DNA of 64,000 bases from Bacillus sp. FJAT-50079. Lineage in GTDB: Bacteria > Bacillota > Bacilli > Bacillales > Bacillaceae_C. Below, one piece after another: positions 1-12,104 of this stretch. The stretch's first letter is position 1, and every line of letters starts with the position of its first letter. The translations under genes were made by a program, and so were the position numbers. A model generated the notes under the pieces. The model saw nothing but the letters and a program-made list of their open reading frames with translations, ran no database searches and was not told the DNA's origin. The stretch is taken from assembly GCF_018343515.1 (NCBI RefSeq), contig NZ_JAGYPD010000003.1:512116-576115 (forward strand), given 5' to 3'.

Positions 1-2
1 AT

Positions 3-1178
3 GAAATGACTGCATGGGCATGGGATCCGAAATTTAATATCGCCGCTCTCAAGCTTGCTGAGGAAATGTATGATGGTGAAGAGTTCAAATTAAACATTAT
101 TGAAAATGCGCAGACAGACATTGTTCAAAAGCTAAATACTGGCCTGAGCTCCGGAACAATGAAAGGGATGCCAAATATCGTCATGATTGAGGATTATCGC
201 GCACAAAGCTTTTTACAAGCTTACCCAGATGCCTTTTATGAGCTGACGGATTATTTTCAAGTAGATGATTTTGCGAAATATAAAATTGCCTCAACAAGCT
301 TTGAAGGTAAGCAATATGGTTTGCCATTTGATACAGGTGTTGCAGGCTTATACATCCGCACCGATTATTTAGAAGAAGCTGGCTATCAATTGGATGATGT
401 AACGAATATTGATTGGGACCAATTGATTGAGGTTGGAAAGGTGCTGAAAGAAAAAACGGGGAAAGATTTGATCACGCTCGATCCCAATGATTTAGGGACG
501 ATTCGGATGATGATTCAAACAGCGGGATCTTGGTATTTAAAAGAAGATGGAGTCACACCTGATCTTGAAGGAAACGAGGCGCTAAAAGAGGCTTTCCGTA
601 TATATAAATCACTTTTAGATGCAAAAATTGTGAAAGTAACTTCGGACTGGAGCCAAATGGTTGGAGCATTAAATAGTGGAGAAGTGGCTGCACAGACACT
701 AGGGAATTGGATTACACCAAGTATTAAGGCGGAACAGTCACAGGCTGGAAATTGGGCGGTTGTCCCTCTGCCAAAATTATCAGTAGCTGGAGCAGTCAAT
801 GCTTCAAACCTTGGTGGGAGTTCGCTTTATGTGCTTAATATACCAGGGAAGGAAAAGGCAGCTGAATTTTTAGGAAAAACCTTCGGTTCAAATATTGATT
901 TTTATCAGAAACTTGTTACGGAAGTCGGCGCGCTTGGAACGTATATTCCAGCAATCGATAGTGAGGCTTACAAAAGTAAGGATGCGTTTTTTGGAGATCA
1001 ACAAGTAATCGAGGATTTTTCTAAATGGATGGATGAAATTATCGCTGTCAATTACGGAATGCATACGTATGCGATTGAGGACATTATCGTTGCAGAGATG
1101 CAAAATTATTTGAATGGTAAAGACATTGATGAAGTAATGAAAAGTGCACAAAAACAAGCAGAGGCACAATTAAAATAA
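3..1178 (+). CDS. Sugar ABC transporter substrate-binding protein, 5' partial
   Basis: Extracellular solute-binding lipoprotein of the carbohydrate ABC importer class (COG1653-like). The reading frame is open at the left edge, so the signal peptide and lipobox lie outside the window; the ATG at 6 is internal, because the preceding codon continues the frame. About 391 residues are visible, close to the mature length of the family. Features include the family pattern of a Trp/Asp-rich ligand region (GLPFDTGVAGLYIRTDYL near residue 105) and a C-terminal helix-rich lobe. Two permease genes and a beta-galactosidase follow, so the cargo is probably a galactoside such as lactose or galacto-oligosaccharide. 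No ATPase gene is present; a shared MsmX-type ATPase is usual in Bacillus. The substrate is inferred from the neighbours only. Confidence 0.85.
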   Translation, partial: EMTAWAWDPKFNIAALKLAEEMYDGEEFKLNIIENAQTDIVQKLNTGLSSGTMKGMPNIVMIEDYRAQSFLQAYPDAFYELTDYFQVDDFAKYKIASTSFEGKQYGLPFDTGVAGLYIRTDYLEEAGYQLDDVTNIDWDQLIEVGKVLKEKTGKDLITLDPNDLGTIRMMIQTAGSWYLKEDGVTPDLEGNEALKEAFRIYKSLLDAKIVKVTSDWSQMVGALNSGEVAAQTLGNWITPSIKAEQSQAGNWAVVPLPKLSVAGAVNASNLGGSSLYVLNIPGKEKAAEFLGKTFGSNIDFYQKLVTEVGALGTYIPAIDSEAYKSKDAFFGDQQVIEDFSKWMDEIIAVNYGMHTYAIEDIIVAEMQNYLNGKDIDEVMKSAQKQAEAQLK

Positions 1179-1191
1179 GTGTTTGTTTTGG

Positions 1192-1234
1192 GGCCTTGGA
1201 CAAGCTTGATCACAATGTGCCAAGGCCTTGTTTT
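1192..1234 (+). terminator. Hairpin between binding protein and permease genes
   Basis: GGCCTTGG (1192-1199) pairs perfectly with CCAAGGCC (1220-1227) and is followed by a T-rich run (TTGTTTT). It lies between the binding-protein stop codon and the permease ribosome binding site. This is the usual position of a partial terminator or mRNA-stabilising hairpin that lets the binding protein be made in excess over the membrane subunits. Confidence 0.6.
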
Positions 1235-1252
1235 CGTAAGGAGGACAGCAAA

Positions 1253-2125
1253 GTGAGTCATCGAATGAGAAGCAATGTGGTTGGGTGGTCATTTGTATTA
1301 TTGGCCACAATCATGATTACAATCTTTTATTTTTATCCAATGGCACAGGCATTGATTTTATCATTTCAGTCGGGGATGGGAAATAATTTAACGTTCGTCG
1401 GTCTTGATAATTATATTCGCTTATTTAGCGATCCGACGTTTATTGCCGCTATTAAAAATACATTTATTTATTTGATTATCCAGGTGCCAATGATGATCAT
1501 ATTGGCTCTAATTATTTCCGTCTTATTAAATGACAAAACATTGAAGTTTAAAGGTTTATTCAGGACGGCGATTTTTTTGCCGGCGGTAACGTCACTTGTA
1601 GCCTACTCGGTCATTTTTAAATATTTATTTGCAACCGACGGGATTATCAATCAGTTTTTGCTGAAATTTTCTATTATACCAGAAGCAATTCAATGGTTAA
1701 CCGATCCGTTTTGGGCGAAAGTAACAATTATTTTAGCGATTACATGGAGATGGACCGGATATAATATGATCTTTTATTTATCAGCACTCCAAAATGTCGA
1801 TGAATCGATTTATGAAGCGGCAAAAATAGATGGAGCAAATGCTTTTCAAGTATTTACGAAAATCACGATACCGGTCTTAAAGCCAATTATTTTATTTACC
1901 TCGATTACATCGACGATTGGGACATTACAAATATTCGATGAGATTATGAATATTACAAAAGGCGGACCTGGCAATGCGACAACGTCCATTTCCCAGTATA
2001 TTTACAATCTTTCTTTTAAATATACCCCGGACTTTGGTTATGCGGCGGCTGTTTCCTTCATCATCGTTATTTTAATTGTCATTTTCACAGTCATCCAGTT
2101 TAAAGTAGCAGGTGATAAAAAATGA
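1253..2125 (+). CDS. Sugar ABC transporter permease (MalF/LacF type)
   Basis: First membrane subunit of the carbohydrate importer (290 residues, about six membrane segments). The EAA loop that docks the ATPase is visible as EAAKIDGANAFQVFTKITIP in the second half. The GTG at 1253 is chosen as start because AAGGAGG lies at the right distance before it; an upstream in-frame TTG at 1196 would place the start inside the intergenic hairpin and has no binding site. The stop overlaps the next permease by four bases (ATGA), showing translational coupling. It works with the binding protein upstream; substrate is likely a galactoside, inferred from lacZ downstream. Confidence 0.88.
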   Translation: MSHRMRSNVVGWSFVLLATIMITIFYFYPMAQALILSFQSGMGNNLTFVGLDNYIRLFSDPTFIAAIKNTFIYLIIQVPMMIILALIISVLLNDKTLKFKGLFRTAIFLPAVTSLVAYSVIFKYLFATDGIINQFLLKFSIIPEAIQWLTDPFWAKVTIILAITWRWTGYNMIFYLSALQNVDESIYEAAKIDGANAFQVFTKITIPVLKPIILFTSITSTIGTLQIFDEIMNITKGGPGNATTSISQYIYNLSFKYTPDFGYAAAVSFIIVILIVIFTVIQFKVAGDKK

Positions 2126-2946
2126 AAAATGTAAGAAGAACGCTCGTCTATTTATTTTTAAGTGTCATTGCGCTCATATCCATCTTCCCATTTTTATGGA
2201 TGGTGACGAGTATGACGAATCAATCGATTGACGTAACGAAAGGGCGCTTACTCCCTGGTAGTCATCTGATCGAAAACATCAACAATTTATTTCAAAGCGC
2301 TGATATGGTCGGCGCATTAACGAATTCTGCTTTAATTTCGTTTTCAACGACCATTCTTTCATTATTTATTGCCTCATTAGCAGGCTATGGCTTTGAAATT
2401 TATCACAGCAAGAAGAAAGATATCGTTTTTAACATTTTATTACTATCGATGATGATTCCGTTTGCTGCACTCATGGTTCCGCTTTATCGGATGTTTGGGG
2501 GAATTTCGCAAACAATGCCATTGATTGGAATTGATACGTTAGCCGCTGTCGTTCTACCGACGATGACGACCGCATTTTTAATCTTTTTCTTTCGACAAAA
2601 CACAAAGATGTTTGCAAAAGAATTAGTAGAAGCAGGAAGAATTGATGGATTAAGCGAATTAGGAATCTTCGTAAGGATTTATATGCCAACAATGAAAACA
2701 GCTTATGCGGCTGGAGCAATTATTACGTTTATGAATAGCTGGAACAATTATTTATGGCCGCTAGTCGTGCTGCAATCGCCGGAAAAGCAAACCATCCCGT
2801 TGCTCGTATCGAATTTAGGTGCTAGTTATTCACCTGACTTTGGCGTAATTATGACGGCGATCGTCATCGCAACATTGCCGACTGCACTTGTATTTTTCCT
2901 TATGCAAAGACATTTTGTTGCTGGGATGATGGGATCGGTGAAATAA
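2122..2946 (+). CDS. Sugar ABC transporter permease (MalG/LacG type)
   Basis: Second membrane subunit of the importer, 274 residues with about six membrane spans. The EAA motif appears as EAGRIDGLSELGIFVRIYMP, followed by the typical NSWNNYLWPLVVL segment of MalG-type permeases. It starts inside the stop codon of the first permease, so the two are made in equal amounts. No terminator separates it from lacZ 130 bases downstream; the gap instead holds a short interspersed repeat. Transport and hydrolysis are therefore probably one operon. Confidence 0.88.
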   Translation: MKNVRRTLVYLFLSVIALISIFPFLWMVTSMTNQSIDVTKGRLLPGSHLIENINNLFQSADMVGALTNSALISFSTTILSLFIASLAGYGFEIYHSKKKDIVFNILLLSMMIPFAALMVPLYRMFGGISQTMPLIGIDTLAAVVLPTMTTAFLIFFFRQNTKMFAKELVEAGRIDGLSELGIFVRIYMPTMKTAYAAGAIITFMNSWNNYLWPLVVLQSPEKQTIPLLVSNLGASYSPDFGVIMTAIVIATLPTALVFFLMQRHFVAGMMGSVK

Positions 2947-2963
2947 GGCTGTTAAACTCGAAT

Positions 2964-3024
2964 GTTGATTCGCAATGGAAGCCGTTGATTGCAGCGGAAA
3001 GCGTACGCTTTAAGCGGAGATCAA
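2964..3024. repeat. Short degenerate Bacillaceae interspersed repeat
   Basis: GTTGATTGCAGCGGAA (from 2984) and AAGCGGAGATCAAT (ending 3024) look like the two ends of a known Bacillaceae intergenic element that begins GTTGATTGGAGCGGAA and ends GAAGCGGAAATCAAC. The centre is reduced to the palindrome AAAGCGTACGCTTT. A further GTTGATT lies at 2964. A longer relative sits at 18783-18893. The family assignment is from memory. Confidence 0.5.
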
Positions 3025-3064
3025 TAGGATTCTATACTATGGCCAAATAAAAAAAGAGTAATAG

Positions 3065-6217
<3,153 letters not shown>

Positions 6218-6220
6218 AAT

Positions 6221-6259
6221 AATAATACAACTCGCTTCATGCGGGTTGTATTATTTTTG
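6221..6259 (+). terminator. Rho-independent terminator of the lacZ operon
   Basis: AATAATACAACTCGC (6221-6235) pairs with GCGGGTTGTATTATT (6241-6255) with one G-U pair and a TTCAT loop, followed by a T-run. Confidence 0.85.
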
Positions 6260-6314
6260 TGTTCGATTCATAAGGTGAAAAAAGGAAGCACTGTCTAAAT
6301 AGATATAGAAATAG

Positions 6315-6320
6315 TATAAT
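6315..6320 (+). promoter_or_regulatory. Probable -10 element of the rapZ operon
   Basis: A perfect TATAAT lies 49 bases before the rapZ start and after the lacZ terminator. The -35 region (TGTCT-like, around 6291) is weak, so only the -10 hexamer is claimed. Confidence 0.4.
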
Positions 6321-6369
6321 AGAAAAATGAGTATGATGAACTGAAAAATTCGTTAAAGGGGTAGACGTG

Positions 6370-7263
6370 ATGAATACAGGGATGACAGAGGAAGTACAAT
6401 TAGTAATTATTACGGGAATGTCCGGAGCAGGTAAAACGGTCGCTGTACACAGCTTCGAAGATCTGGGCTTTTTTTGTGTAGATAATTTGCCCCCAGCACT
6501 CATGCCAAAATTTCTTGAACTGATGAAGGATTCAAATAATAAAATGAATAAGGTTGCACTCGTGATGGATTTACGAGGAAGGGAATTTTTCGATACGCTT
6601 TTGCGTGTCGTTGACGAGCTTTCTGAATCGACATGGGTAACTCCACAAATTTTATTTCTTGATGCCGATGATGCGGCACTCGTTCGTAGATATAAAGAAA
6701 CACGACGTTCTCATCCGCTTGCTCCTCTTGGCTTGCCACTTGAAGGCATTACCCAAGAGCGAAAATTATTGGATGAATTAAAAGGTCGCGCACAGCTTAT
6801 TTATAATACGTCAAATATGAAACCGAAAGAATTGCGGGAAAAAATCCTCGTTGAATTTTCAGCGAATAAACAAGCGATCTTTACGCTTAATGTAATGTCA
6901 TTCGGTTTTAAGCATGGCATTCCTATTGATGCGGATCTTGTTTTTGATGTCCGCTTCTTGCCAAACCCTCATTATATTGATCATATGAGACCAAAAACAG
7001 GGCTTGAGGATGAAGTTGCGAATTACGTAATGAAATGGAATGATACACAAAAGTTTCTGGAAAAGACAATCGACTTATTAACGTTTATGTTGCCTCATTA
7101 TAAACGGGAAGGAAAAAGCCAGCTCGTCGTCGCAATTGGTTGTACAGGTGGTCAACATCGTTCCGTTGCACTTTCCGAATATCTCGGGAAGTATTATGAA
7201 AAAGATTATCCGGTGCGCGTGACACATCGAGACATACAGAAAAGAAAGGAATTGGCCAGATGA
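6370..7263 (+). CDS. rapZ: RapZ/YvcJ P-loop nucleotide-binding protein
   Basis: RapZ family ATP/GTP-binding protein. In E. coli RapZ controls GlmS through small RNAs; the Bacillus protein YvcJ hydrolyses nucleotides and affects competence. The Walker A motif is GMSGAGKT near residue 17 and the conserved C-terminal block [16 protein letters not shown] is near residue 257. Length (297) fits the family. ATG 6370 sits 8 bases after AAAGGGG; GTG 6367 directly before it is an alternative. It is first in the conserved rapZ-glmR-whiA cluster and overlaps glmR by four bases. Confidence 0.93.
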   Translation: MNTGMTEEVQLVIITGMSGAGKTVAVHSFEDLGFFCVDNLPPALMPKFLELMKDSNNKMNKVALVMDLRGREFFDTLLRVVDELSESTWVTPQILFLDADDAALVRRYKETRRSHPLAPLGLPLEGITQERKLLDELKGRAQLIYNTSNMKPKELREKILVEFSANKQAIFTLNVMSFGFKHGIPIDADLVFDVRFLPNPHYIDHMRPKTGLEDEVANYVMKWNDTQKFLEKTIDLLTFMLPHYKREGKSQLVVAIGCTGGQHRSVALSEYLGKYYEKDYPVRVTHRDIQKRKELAR

Positions 7264-8243
7264 AAAATCAAACGAAGCCAAAAATCGTCGTCATTGGAGG
7301 TGGCACAGGCTTATCTGTCTTGTTGCGCGGTTTGAAAAAATTCCCCGTCGATCTAACTGCCATTGTAACGGTTGCGGATGACGGGGGAAGCTCTGGAAGA
7401 TTGCGAGATGAAATGGAAATCCCACCACCTGGTGACGTTCGAAATGTATTGGCTGCCCTATCGGATGTAGAACCGCTCGTCGAAGAAATGTTTCAGCATC
7501 GCTTTAACACATCCAACGAGCTTTCTGGACATTCGCTCGGAAATTTAATTATTGCCGCATTAACATCGATTACAGGTGACTTTGTTCACGCCGTTCAGGA
7601 AATGAGCAGGGTGTTAAATGTACGGGGAAAGGTTCTACCAGCTGCGAATCAAAGTGTTGTTTTGCACGCAGAAATGGAAGATGGAACGATTGTCTCAGGC
7701 GAGTCGAAAATTCCTGAAGCAGGGAAAAAGATCAAACGGGTGTTTCTAACCCCTGAAATCATCCAACCGCTTCAAGAAACTATTAGAGCGATTCGTGAAG
7801 CCGACTTAATTGTGATTGGCCCGGGCAGTCTCTATACAAGTATTTTACCTAATTTGCTCGTCCCTAGTTTAGGGGAAGAAGTGTGCCGAGCAAAAGCGAA
7901 GAAAGTATACATCTGCAATTTAATGACGCAAGCAGGAGAAACATTAGGGTTTACGGCAAGTGATCATTTAGAAGCTTTATATCGCCATATGAAACGGCCT
8001 TTTATCGATGTGATGCTCGTAAACAACGAGGAAGTGCCGCTTGAATTTAGAAATCGTTATAAAGAAGAGTGTGCACAACCTGTCATGTTCGATGTTGATC
8101 GATTAGTAGCCCTCGGTATGAAAGTGATCTACGATCAAATCATTAGTTTTGACCAAGGCTTAATTCGTCATGATACAGAAAAAGTTGCACATATTCTTTA
8201 TTCGCTATTGGGTGGAGGAAATGATCAAATTGCCCAAAGTTAA
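7260..8243 (+). CDS. glmR: Gluconeogenesis factor GlmR/YvcK (MgfK)
   Basis: YvcK/CofD-like protein of 327 residues. In B. subtilis it binds UDP-GlcNAc, stimulates GlmS and is needed for growth and normal shape on gluconeogenic carbon sources. The N-terminal [17 protein letters not shown], the [10 protein letters not shown] motif near residue 43 and the [15 protein letters not shown] segment are all typical. ATG 7260 overlaps the rapZ stop (ATGA), so the two are translationally coupled. whiA follows 28 bases later in the same operon. Confidence 0.93.
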   Translation: MKNQTKPKIVVIGGGTGLSVLLRGLKKFPVDLTAIVTVADDGGSSGRLRDEMEIPPPGDVRNVLAALSDVEPLVEEMFQHRFNTSNELSGHSLGNLIIAALTSITGDFVHAVQEMSRVLNVRGKVLPAANQSVVLHAEMEDGTIVSGESKIPEAGKKIKRVFLTPEIIQPLQETIRAIREADLIVIGPGSLYTSILPNLLVPSLGEEVCRAKAKKVYICNLMTQAGETLGFTASDHLEALYRHMKRPFIDVMLVNNEEVPLEFRNRYKEECAQPVMFDVDRLVALGMKVIYDQIISFDQGLIRHDTEKVAHILYSLLGGGNDQIAQS

Positions 8244-8271
8244 AATGAAACAGAAGTCAGGAGGTGGAAAA

Positions 8272-9240
8272 ATGTCGTTTGCCTCTGAAACAAAAAAGGA
8301 GCTCACTTCACTTGAAGTGAAGGATTGTTGTGCAAACGCCGAACTTTCAGCTCTCATTCGCATGAATGGTTCCTTGTCTTTTTCCAATCGAATTCTTGTA
8401 GTTAATGTACAAACAGAAAATGCGGCAATTGCTCGAAGAATTTATGTGTTGCTCAAGCATTTATATGACGCCCATGTCGAGTTGCTCGTACGTAAAAAAA
8501 TGCGATTGAAGAAAAACAATGTGTATATTGTGAGACTAAAAAAGGATGCTGAGAAAATTTTGCGCGATTTGTCGATTCTTGGTGAAGGAATCACATTCAT
8601 TCATGATATCGCCAAGCCGCTCATTACTAAAAAATGCTGCAAACGCTCCTATTTGCGTGGCGCGTTTCTTGCCGGTGGTTCTGTTAATAACCCGGAAACT
8701 TCATCGTACCATATGGAAGTATTCTCGCTTTATAAGGAGCATAATGATTCATTATGTGAGTTGATGAATCATTTCCAATTAAATAGTAAAACATTGGAGC
8801 GAAAAAATGGCTTCATTACGTATTTAAAAGAGGCAGAGAAAATTACCGAATTTTTAAGCATCATCGGGGCTCACAATGCATTGCTTCGTTTCGAAGATGT
8901 AAGAATTGTTCGCGATATGCGAAATTCGGTGAATCGACTTGTTAACTGCGAAACAGCGAATTTAAATAAAACCATTGGAGCATCGCTGCGCCAAGTTGAA
9001 AATATACGCTTTATTGAAGCAACCGTTGGCCTTGATATACTTCCAGATAAACTGCGGGAAATTGCTAATTTGCGTGTCGAACATCAGGACGTAACGTTGA
9101 AAGAATTAGGGGAGATGCTTGCGAGCGGCCCAATTAGCAAATCGGGGATTAATCACCGTTTGCGCAAGATTGATGAAATAGCGGAAAAACTTCGATCTGG
9201 AGATGCTTCTTCGATTTCTACAAAAAAGAAAAAAGATTAG
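8272..9240 (+). CDS. whiA: WhiA family DNA-binding protein
   Basis: WhiA (DUF199) protein of 322 residues with an N-terminal homing-endonuclease-like (LAGLIDADG) fold and a C-terminal helix-turn-helix. In Streptomyces it controls sporulation septation; in Bacillus it affects division and chromosome segregation without clear transcription control. The ATG at 8272, in [11 protein letters not shown], is preceded by AGGAGGTGG; an open frame continuing upstream into glmR is not used. [24 protein letters not shown] near residue 280 is the C-terminal helix-turn-helix. The gene after it is not crh, which normally follows whiA in Bacillus. Confidence 0.93.
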   Translation: MSFASETKKELTSLEVKDCCANAELSALIRMNGSLSFSNRILVVNVQTENAAIARRIYVLLKHLYDAHVELLVRKKMRLKKNNVYIVRLKKDAEKILRDLSILGEGITFIHDIAKPLITKKCCKRSYLRGAFLAGGSVNNPETSSYHMEVFSLYKEHNDSLCELMNHFQLNSKTLERKNGFITYLKEAEKITEFLSIIGAHNALLRFEDVRIVRDMRNSVNRLVNCETANLNKTIGASLRQVENIRFIEATVGLDILPDKLREIANLRVEHQDVTLKELGEMLASGPISKSGINHRLRKIDEIAEKLRSGDASSISTKKKKD

Positions 9241-9263
9241 ACACATATCGAAGGAGAATGGGA

Positions 9264-10982
9264 ATGTTAAAACAATTTTTTTCATATTACCGACCACATC
9301 GACGGCTTTTTATTATTGACTTTACAAGTGCCGTGATCGTTGCGATCTTGGAACTTGCCTTTCCAGTCGCTGTTCAGTGGTTTATTGATAAACTTTTGCC
9401 GCAAGGAGATTGGAATACAATTGTGACGGTTGGTGTTTTATTGCTGCTCGTTTATTTGCTTAGCACAGTCCTCCAGTTTATCGTTAGTTATTTAGGACAT
9501 AAGCTCGGTATCAATATTGAAACAGATATGCGTGAAGAGTTATTTACGCATGTTCAACGCCAATCGTTTCGCTTTTTCGATAATACGAAAACGGGGCATG
9601 TGATGAGTCGGATCACGAATGATCTATTTGATATTGGTGAGCTTGCCCATCACGGACCAGAAGATTTTTTCATTGCGATTATGACTTTTATCGGTGCGTT
9701 TACGATCATGTTTAACATTAATCCACAGCTGGCAATTATTGCAATTATTATGGTGCCATTTCTCATTTGGCTCGTTACATTTTGCAATGTGAAGATGAAT
9801 GATGCGTGGAAAAACATGTACGGAAAAATTGCCGATGTCAATGCTCGTGTTGAGGATAGTGTCGCAGGTGCACGCGTTGTCCAGTCTTTTACAAATGAAG
9901 CGTTTGAAATTGCTCGCTTTAAAAAGGATAATGGCCGTTTTCGCTTAGCAAAGCTTGTCGCTTATAAAGTAATGGCTGGGACGCATTCGAGCATTTATAT
10001 GATGACACGAATCGTCACGCTAATTATTCTTGTTGTCGGTGCTTGGTTTAGCTTTAATGGGAAGCTTACATATGGAGAGCTCGTTAGCTTTGTTTTATAT
10101 GTAAATGTGCTAATAAAGCCGGTAGATAAAATCAGTGCGTTGCTTGAGCTGTATCCAAAAGGAATGGCTGGCTTTAAACGTTTCCGCGAATTAATCGATC
10201 AGGAACCTGAGATTCAGGATCGTGAGAATGCGGAGGATGTGAAGCATCTGTTCGGTGATATTACGTTTGATGATGTGCATTTTCAATATGATGAACATCA
10301 GTCTGTATTAAAAGGGATTGATCTAAAGATTCAAGCTGGAGAAACAGTTGCTTTCGTTGGCCCGTCAGGTGCAGGTAAAACAACGATCAGCTCATTAATC
10401 CCACGTTTTTATGATGTAAATGAAGGAGCAATAACGATCGATGGGATAGATATTCGCGATATGACGAAGCATTCTCTCCGATCACAAATTGGAATTGTTC
10501 AACAAGATGTATTTTTATTTACAGGAACCATTTGGGAAAATATTGCCTATGGTAAAAGGGATGCAACCGAAGAAGAAATTTATGAAGCGGCACGCAAAGC
10601 CCATTTGGAGCAATTTATCGCTTCATTACCAGATGGCTATGAAACTCAAATTGGTGAACGAGGACTAAAATTATCAGGGGGACAAAAACAGCGTCTTGCG
10701 ATTGCGCGTATGTTTTTAAAAAATCCACCAATCTTAATTTTAGATGAAGCAACATCAGCATTGGATACTGAAACAGAGAAAATTATTCAAACTGCTTTAA
10801 ATGAGCTGGCTGAAAATCGAACAACCCTTGTCATTGCGCACCGATTAGCAACAATTCGCGATGCGGATCGAGTGGTTGTCGTTACAGAAGACGGAATTGC
10901 CGAGGAAGGAACATACACCGAGCTCGTCAAGCGAAATGGAATTTTCGCCAAGCTACACAACATTCAATTTCAGGAAGTATGA
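9264..10982 (+). CDS. ABC exporter half-transporter, fused membrane and ATPase domains
   Basis: Type IV ABC exporter of 572 residues: six membrane segments (about 15-300), then a nucleotide-binding domain with Walker A GPSGAGKT, signature LSGGQKQR and Walker B ILILDEATSALD with the catalytic Glu intact, so a homodimer with two active sites is likely. ATG 9264 is 7 bases after AAGGAG; ATG 9258 is too close to it. It begins only 24 bases after whiA, so it is probably read from the rapZ operon. Cargo is unknown; the family covers drugs, lipids and peptides. It occupies the place where crh is normally found. Confidence 0.85.
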   Translation: MLKQFFSYYRPHRRLFIIDFTSAVIVAILELAFPVAVQWFIDKLLPQGDWNTIVTVGVLLLLVYLLSTVLQFIVSYLGHKLGINIETDMREELFTHVQRQSFRFFDNTKTGHVMSRITNDLFDIGELAHHGPEDFFIAIMTFIGAFTIMFNINPQLAIIAIIMVPFLIWLVTFCNVKMNDAWKNMYGKIADVNARVEDSVAGARVVQSFTNEAFEIARFKKDNGRFRLAKLVAYKVMAGTHSSIYMMTRIVTLIILVVGAWFSFNGKLTYGELVSFVLYVNVLIKPVDKISALLELYPKGMAGFKRFRELIDQEPEIQDRENAEDVKHLFGDITFDDVHFQYDEHQSVLKGIDLKIQAGETVAFVGPSGAGKTTISSLIPRFYDVNEGAITIDGIDIRDMTKHSLRSQIGIVQQDVFLFTGTIWENIAYGKRDATEEEIYEAARKAHLEQFIASLPDGYETQIGERGLKLSGGQKQRLAIARMFLKNPPILILDEATSALDTETEKIIQTALNELAENRTTLVIAHRLATIRDADRVVVVTEDGIAEEGTYTELVKRNGIFAKLHNIQFQEV

Positions 10983-10990
10983 CTCCGGCC

Positions 10991-11090
10991 GGCGGCCTGT
11001 AAATTCCTGTTAGTGGCTTGTAAATCTTGCTAAGTGGCTTGTAAAACCTCATTAACAGATTACAAATCCCTTTAACAGCTTTTTAAATTA
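10991..11090. repeat. 21-bp tandem repeat cluster A
   Basis: Three clear units with a 21-base period start at 10991, 11012 and 11033; the core is AGTGGCTTGTAAA. Two degraded units follow (ACAGATTACAAATC at about 11055, ACAGCTTTTTAAA at about 11075). The same unit forms a larger array at 20688-20830. It lies between the exporter and the clpP terminator and has no coding sense. Confidence 0.75.
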
Positions 11091-11126
11091 AAAAATGGGT
11101 GATGAAACATTACTTTCATCACCCAT
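11085..11126 (-). terminator. clpP terminator, probably bidirectional
   Basis: ATGGGTGATGAAA (11095-11107) and TTTCATCACCCAT (11114-11126) form a perfect 13-bp stem with a 6-base loop. On the minus strand it is followed by a T-run (A-run on the plus strand). T-rich sequence to its right suggests it also ends transcripts of the plus-strand exporter. Confidence 0.85.
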
Positions 11127-11133
11127 TCCTGTT

Positions 11134-11733
11134 TTATTTTTTCTCGATTGCTTCGTTGCGGCTAATAATATGGTCGATTAGGCCATATTCTTTTGCTTTT
11201 TCGGCAGTCATGAAATTATCACGGTCTGTATCGCGCTCAATGATTTCAAACGGCTGTCCAGTACGCTCAGATAAAATTTTATTCAGCTTTTCACGCAAGA
11301 ATAAAATTCGTTTTGCTGCAATTTCGATTTCAGTTGCTTGACCTTGTGCACCACCTAGTGGTTGATGGATCATCACTTCACTATTTGGCAATGCATAACG
11401 TTTTCCTTTTGTACCAGCCGCTAGTAGGAAAGATCCCATTGATGCAGCCATTCCGATGCAAATCGTTTGGATGTCTGGCTTAATGAATTGCATCGTATCA
11501 TAAATTGCCATTCCAGCTGTAATACTTCCGCCAGGGCTATTAATATAAATAGAGATATCTTTTTCTGGATTTTCTGCCTCTAGAAAAAGTAATTGGGCAA
11601 CGATCGAGTTCGCTACATTATCATCGATCGCGCTTCCAAGCATAATAATCCGATCTTTAAGTAGTCTGGAATAAATATCATATGCTCGTTCCCCGCGGTT
11701 TGTTTGTTCAATAACTGTTGGAATTAAATTCAT
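11134..11733 (-). CDS. clpP: ATP-dependent Clp protease proteolytic subunit ClpP
   Basis: Serine peptidase subunit that forms a double heptameric ring and degrades proteins fed by ClpX, ClpC or ClpE. The protein is 199 residues with the triad Ser98 (GMAASMG), His123 (MIHQP) and Asp172 all in place. The start is the ATG at 11733 ([10 protein letters not shown]), preceded by AAGGAGGAG; the frame extends eight codons further up but that part contains the ribosome binding site. A SigA promoter overlapped by a CtsR operator lies upstream, so expression should rise on heat or protein stress. It neighbours tRNA-Arg, as in B. subtilis. Confidence 0.97.
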   Translation of the reverse strand: MNLIPTVIEQTNRGERAYDIYSRLLKDRIIMLGSAIDDNVANSIVAQLLFLEAENPEKDISIYINSPGGSITAGMAIYDTMQFIKPDIQTICIGMAASMGSFLLAAGTKGKRYALPNSEVMIHQPLGGAQGQATEIEIAAKRILFLREKLNKILSERTGQPFEIIERDTDRDNFMTAEKAKEYGLIDHIISRNEAIEKK

Positions 11734-11793
11734 ACAAATTTCTCCTCCTTTTTTCAATACCTTTATTGAAAGCTACACGTGATGTGTAACTTC

Positions 11794-11823
11794 ATCATAC
11801 AATGATGGTCAGTAAAGGTCAAA
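11794..11823 (-). promoter_or_regulatory. clpP SigA promoter overlapped by a CtsR operator
   Basis: On the minus strand TTGACC (11822-11817), a 17-base spacer and TATGAT (11799-11794) form a good SigA promoter. Plus-strand bases 11807-11823 read GGTCAGTAAAGGTCAAA, a match to the CtsR heptad repeat (GGTCAAA, 3-base spacer, GGTCAAA) with two differences in the first heptad. The operator covers the -35 and spacer, so CtsR would block RNA polymerase until heat stress. Confidence 0.85.
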
Positions 11824-11888
11824 CGATTGAATTTAAATCTTTATCTATACATATTGACCATCTCATTCTATTTTAAACGAAATAGTGC

Positions 11889-11917
11889 TTGCAATGATAA
11901 ATTATTTCACTTATAAT
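11889..11917 (+). promoter_or_regulatory. Promoter of tRNA-Arg
   Basis: TTGCAA (11889-11894), a 17-base spacer and a perfect TATAAT (11912-11917), ending 23 bases before the mature tRNA. Confidence 0.8.
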
Positions 11918-11940
11918 CATTAATCGTACGGTAAAAATTT

Positions 11941-12012
11941 GCCCTCGTGGTGTAACGGATAACACGTAAGATTCCGGTTCTTGAGATTCGGGTTCGATTC
12001 CTGACGAGGGCG
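11941..12012 (+). tRNA. tRNA-Arg, anticodon CCG
   Basis: The cloverleaf can be drawn by eye: acceptor GCCCTCG/CGAGGGC, D stem GTG/CAC, anticodon stem TAAGA/TCTTG with loop TTCCGGT (anticodon CCG, reads CGG), and T arm CGGG-TTCGATT-CCTG with discriminator G12012. CCA is not encoded. Own promoter upstream and terminator downstream. In B. subtilis a single tRNA-Arg (trnQ) also sits beside clpP. Confidence 0.95.
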
Positions 12013-12019
12013 TCTAGTA

Positions 12020-12058
12020 AAAGAGGTTTCTATGAAAATTCATAGAAACCTCTTTTTT
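12020..12058 (+). terminator. Terminator of tRNA-Arg
   Basis: AGAGGTTTCTATGAA and TTCATAGAAACCTCT form a perfect 15-bp stem with a four-base loop, followed by TTTTTT. Confidence 0.9.
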
Positions 12059-12104
12059 ATAAAAATTATTTTGTAAATAGATAACTTTCCTATATTAAAT
12101 GAAA

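Noticed and set aside
11099-11341. 80-codon plus-strand frame opposite clpP
   Set aside because: Antisense to the conserved C-terminal half of ClpP; starts inside the terminator.
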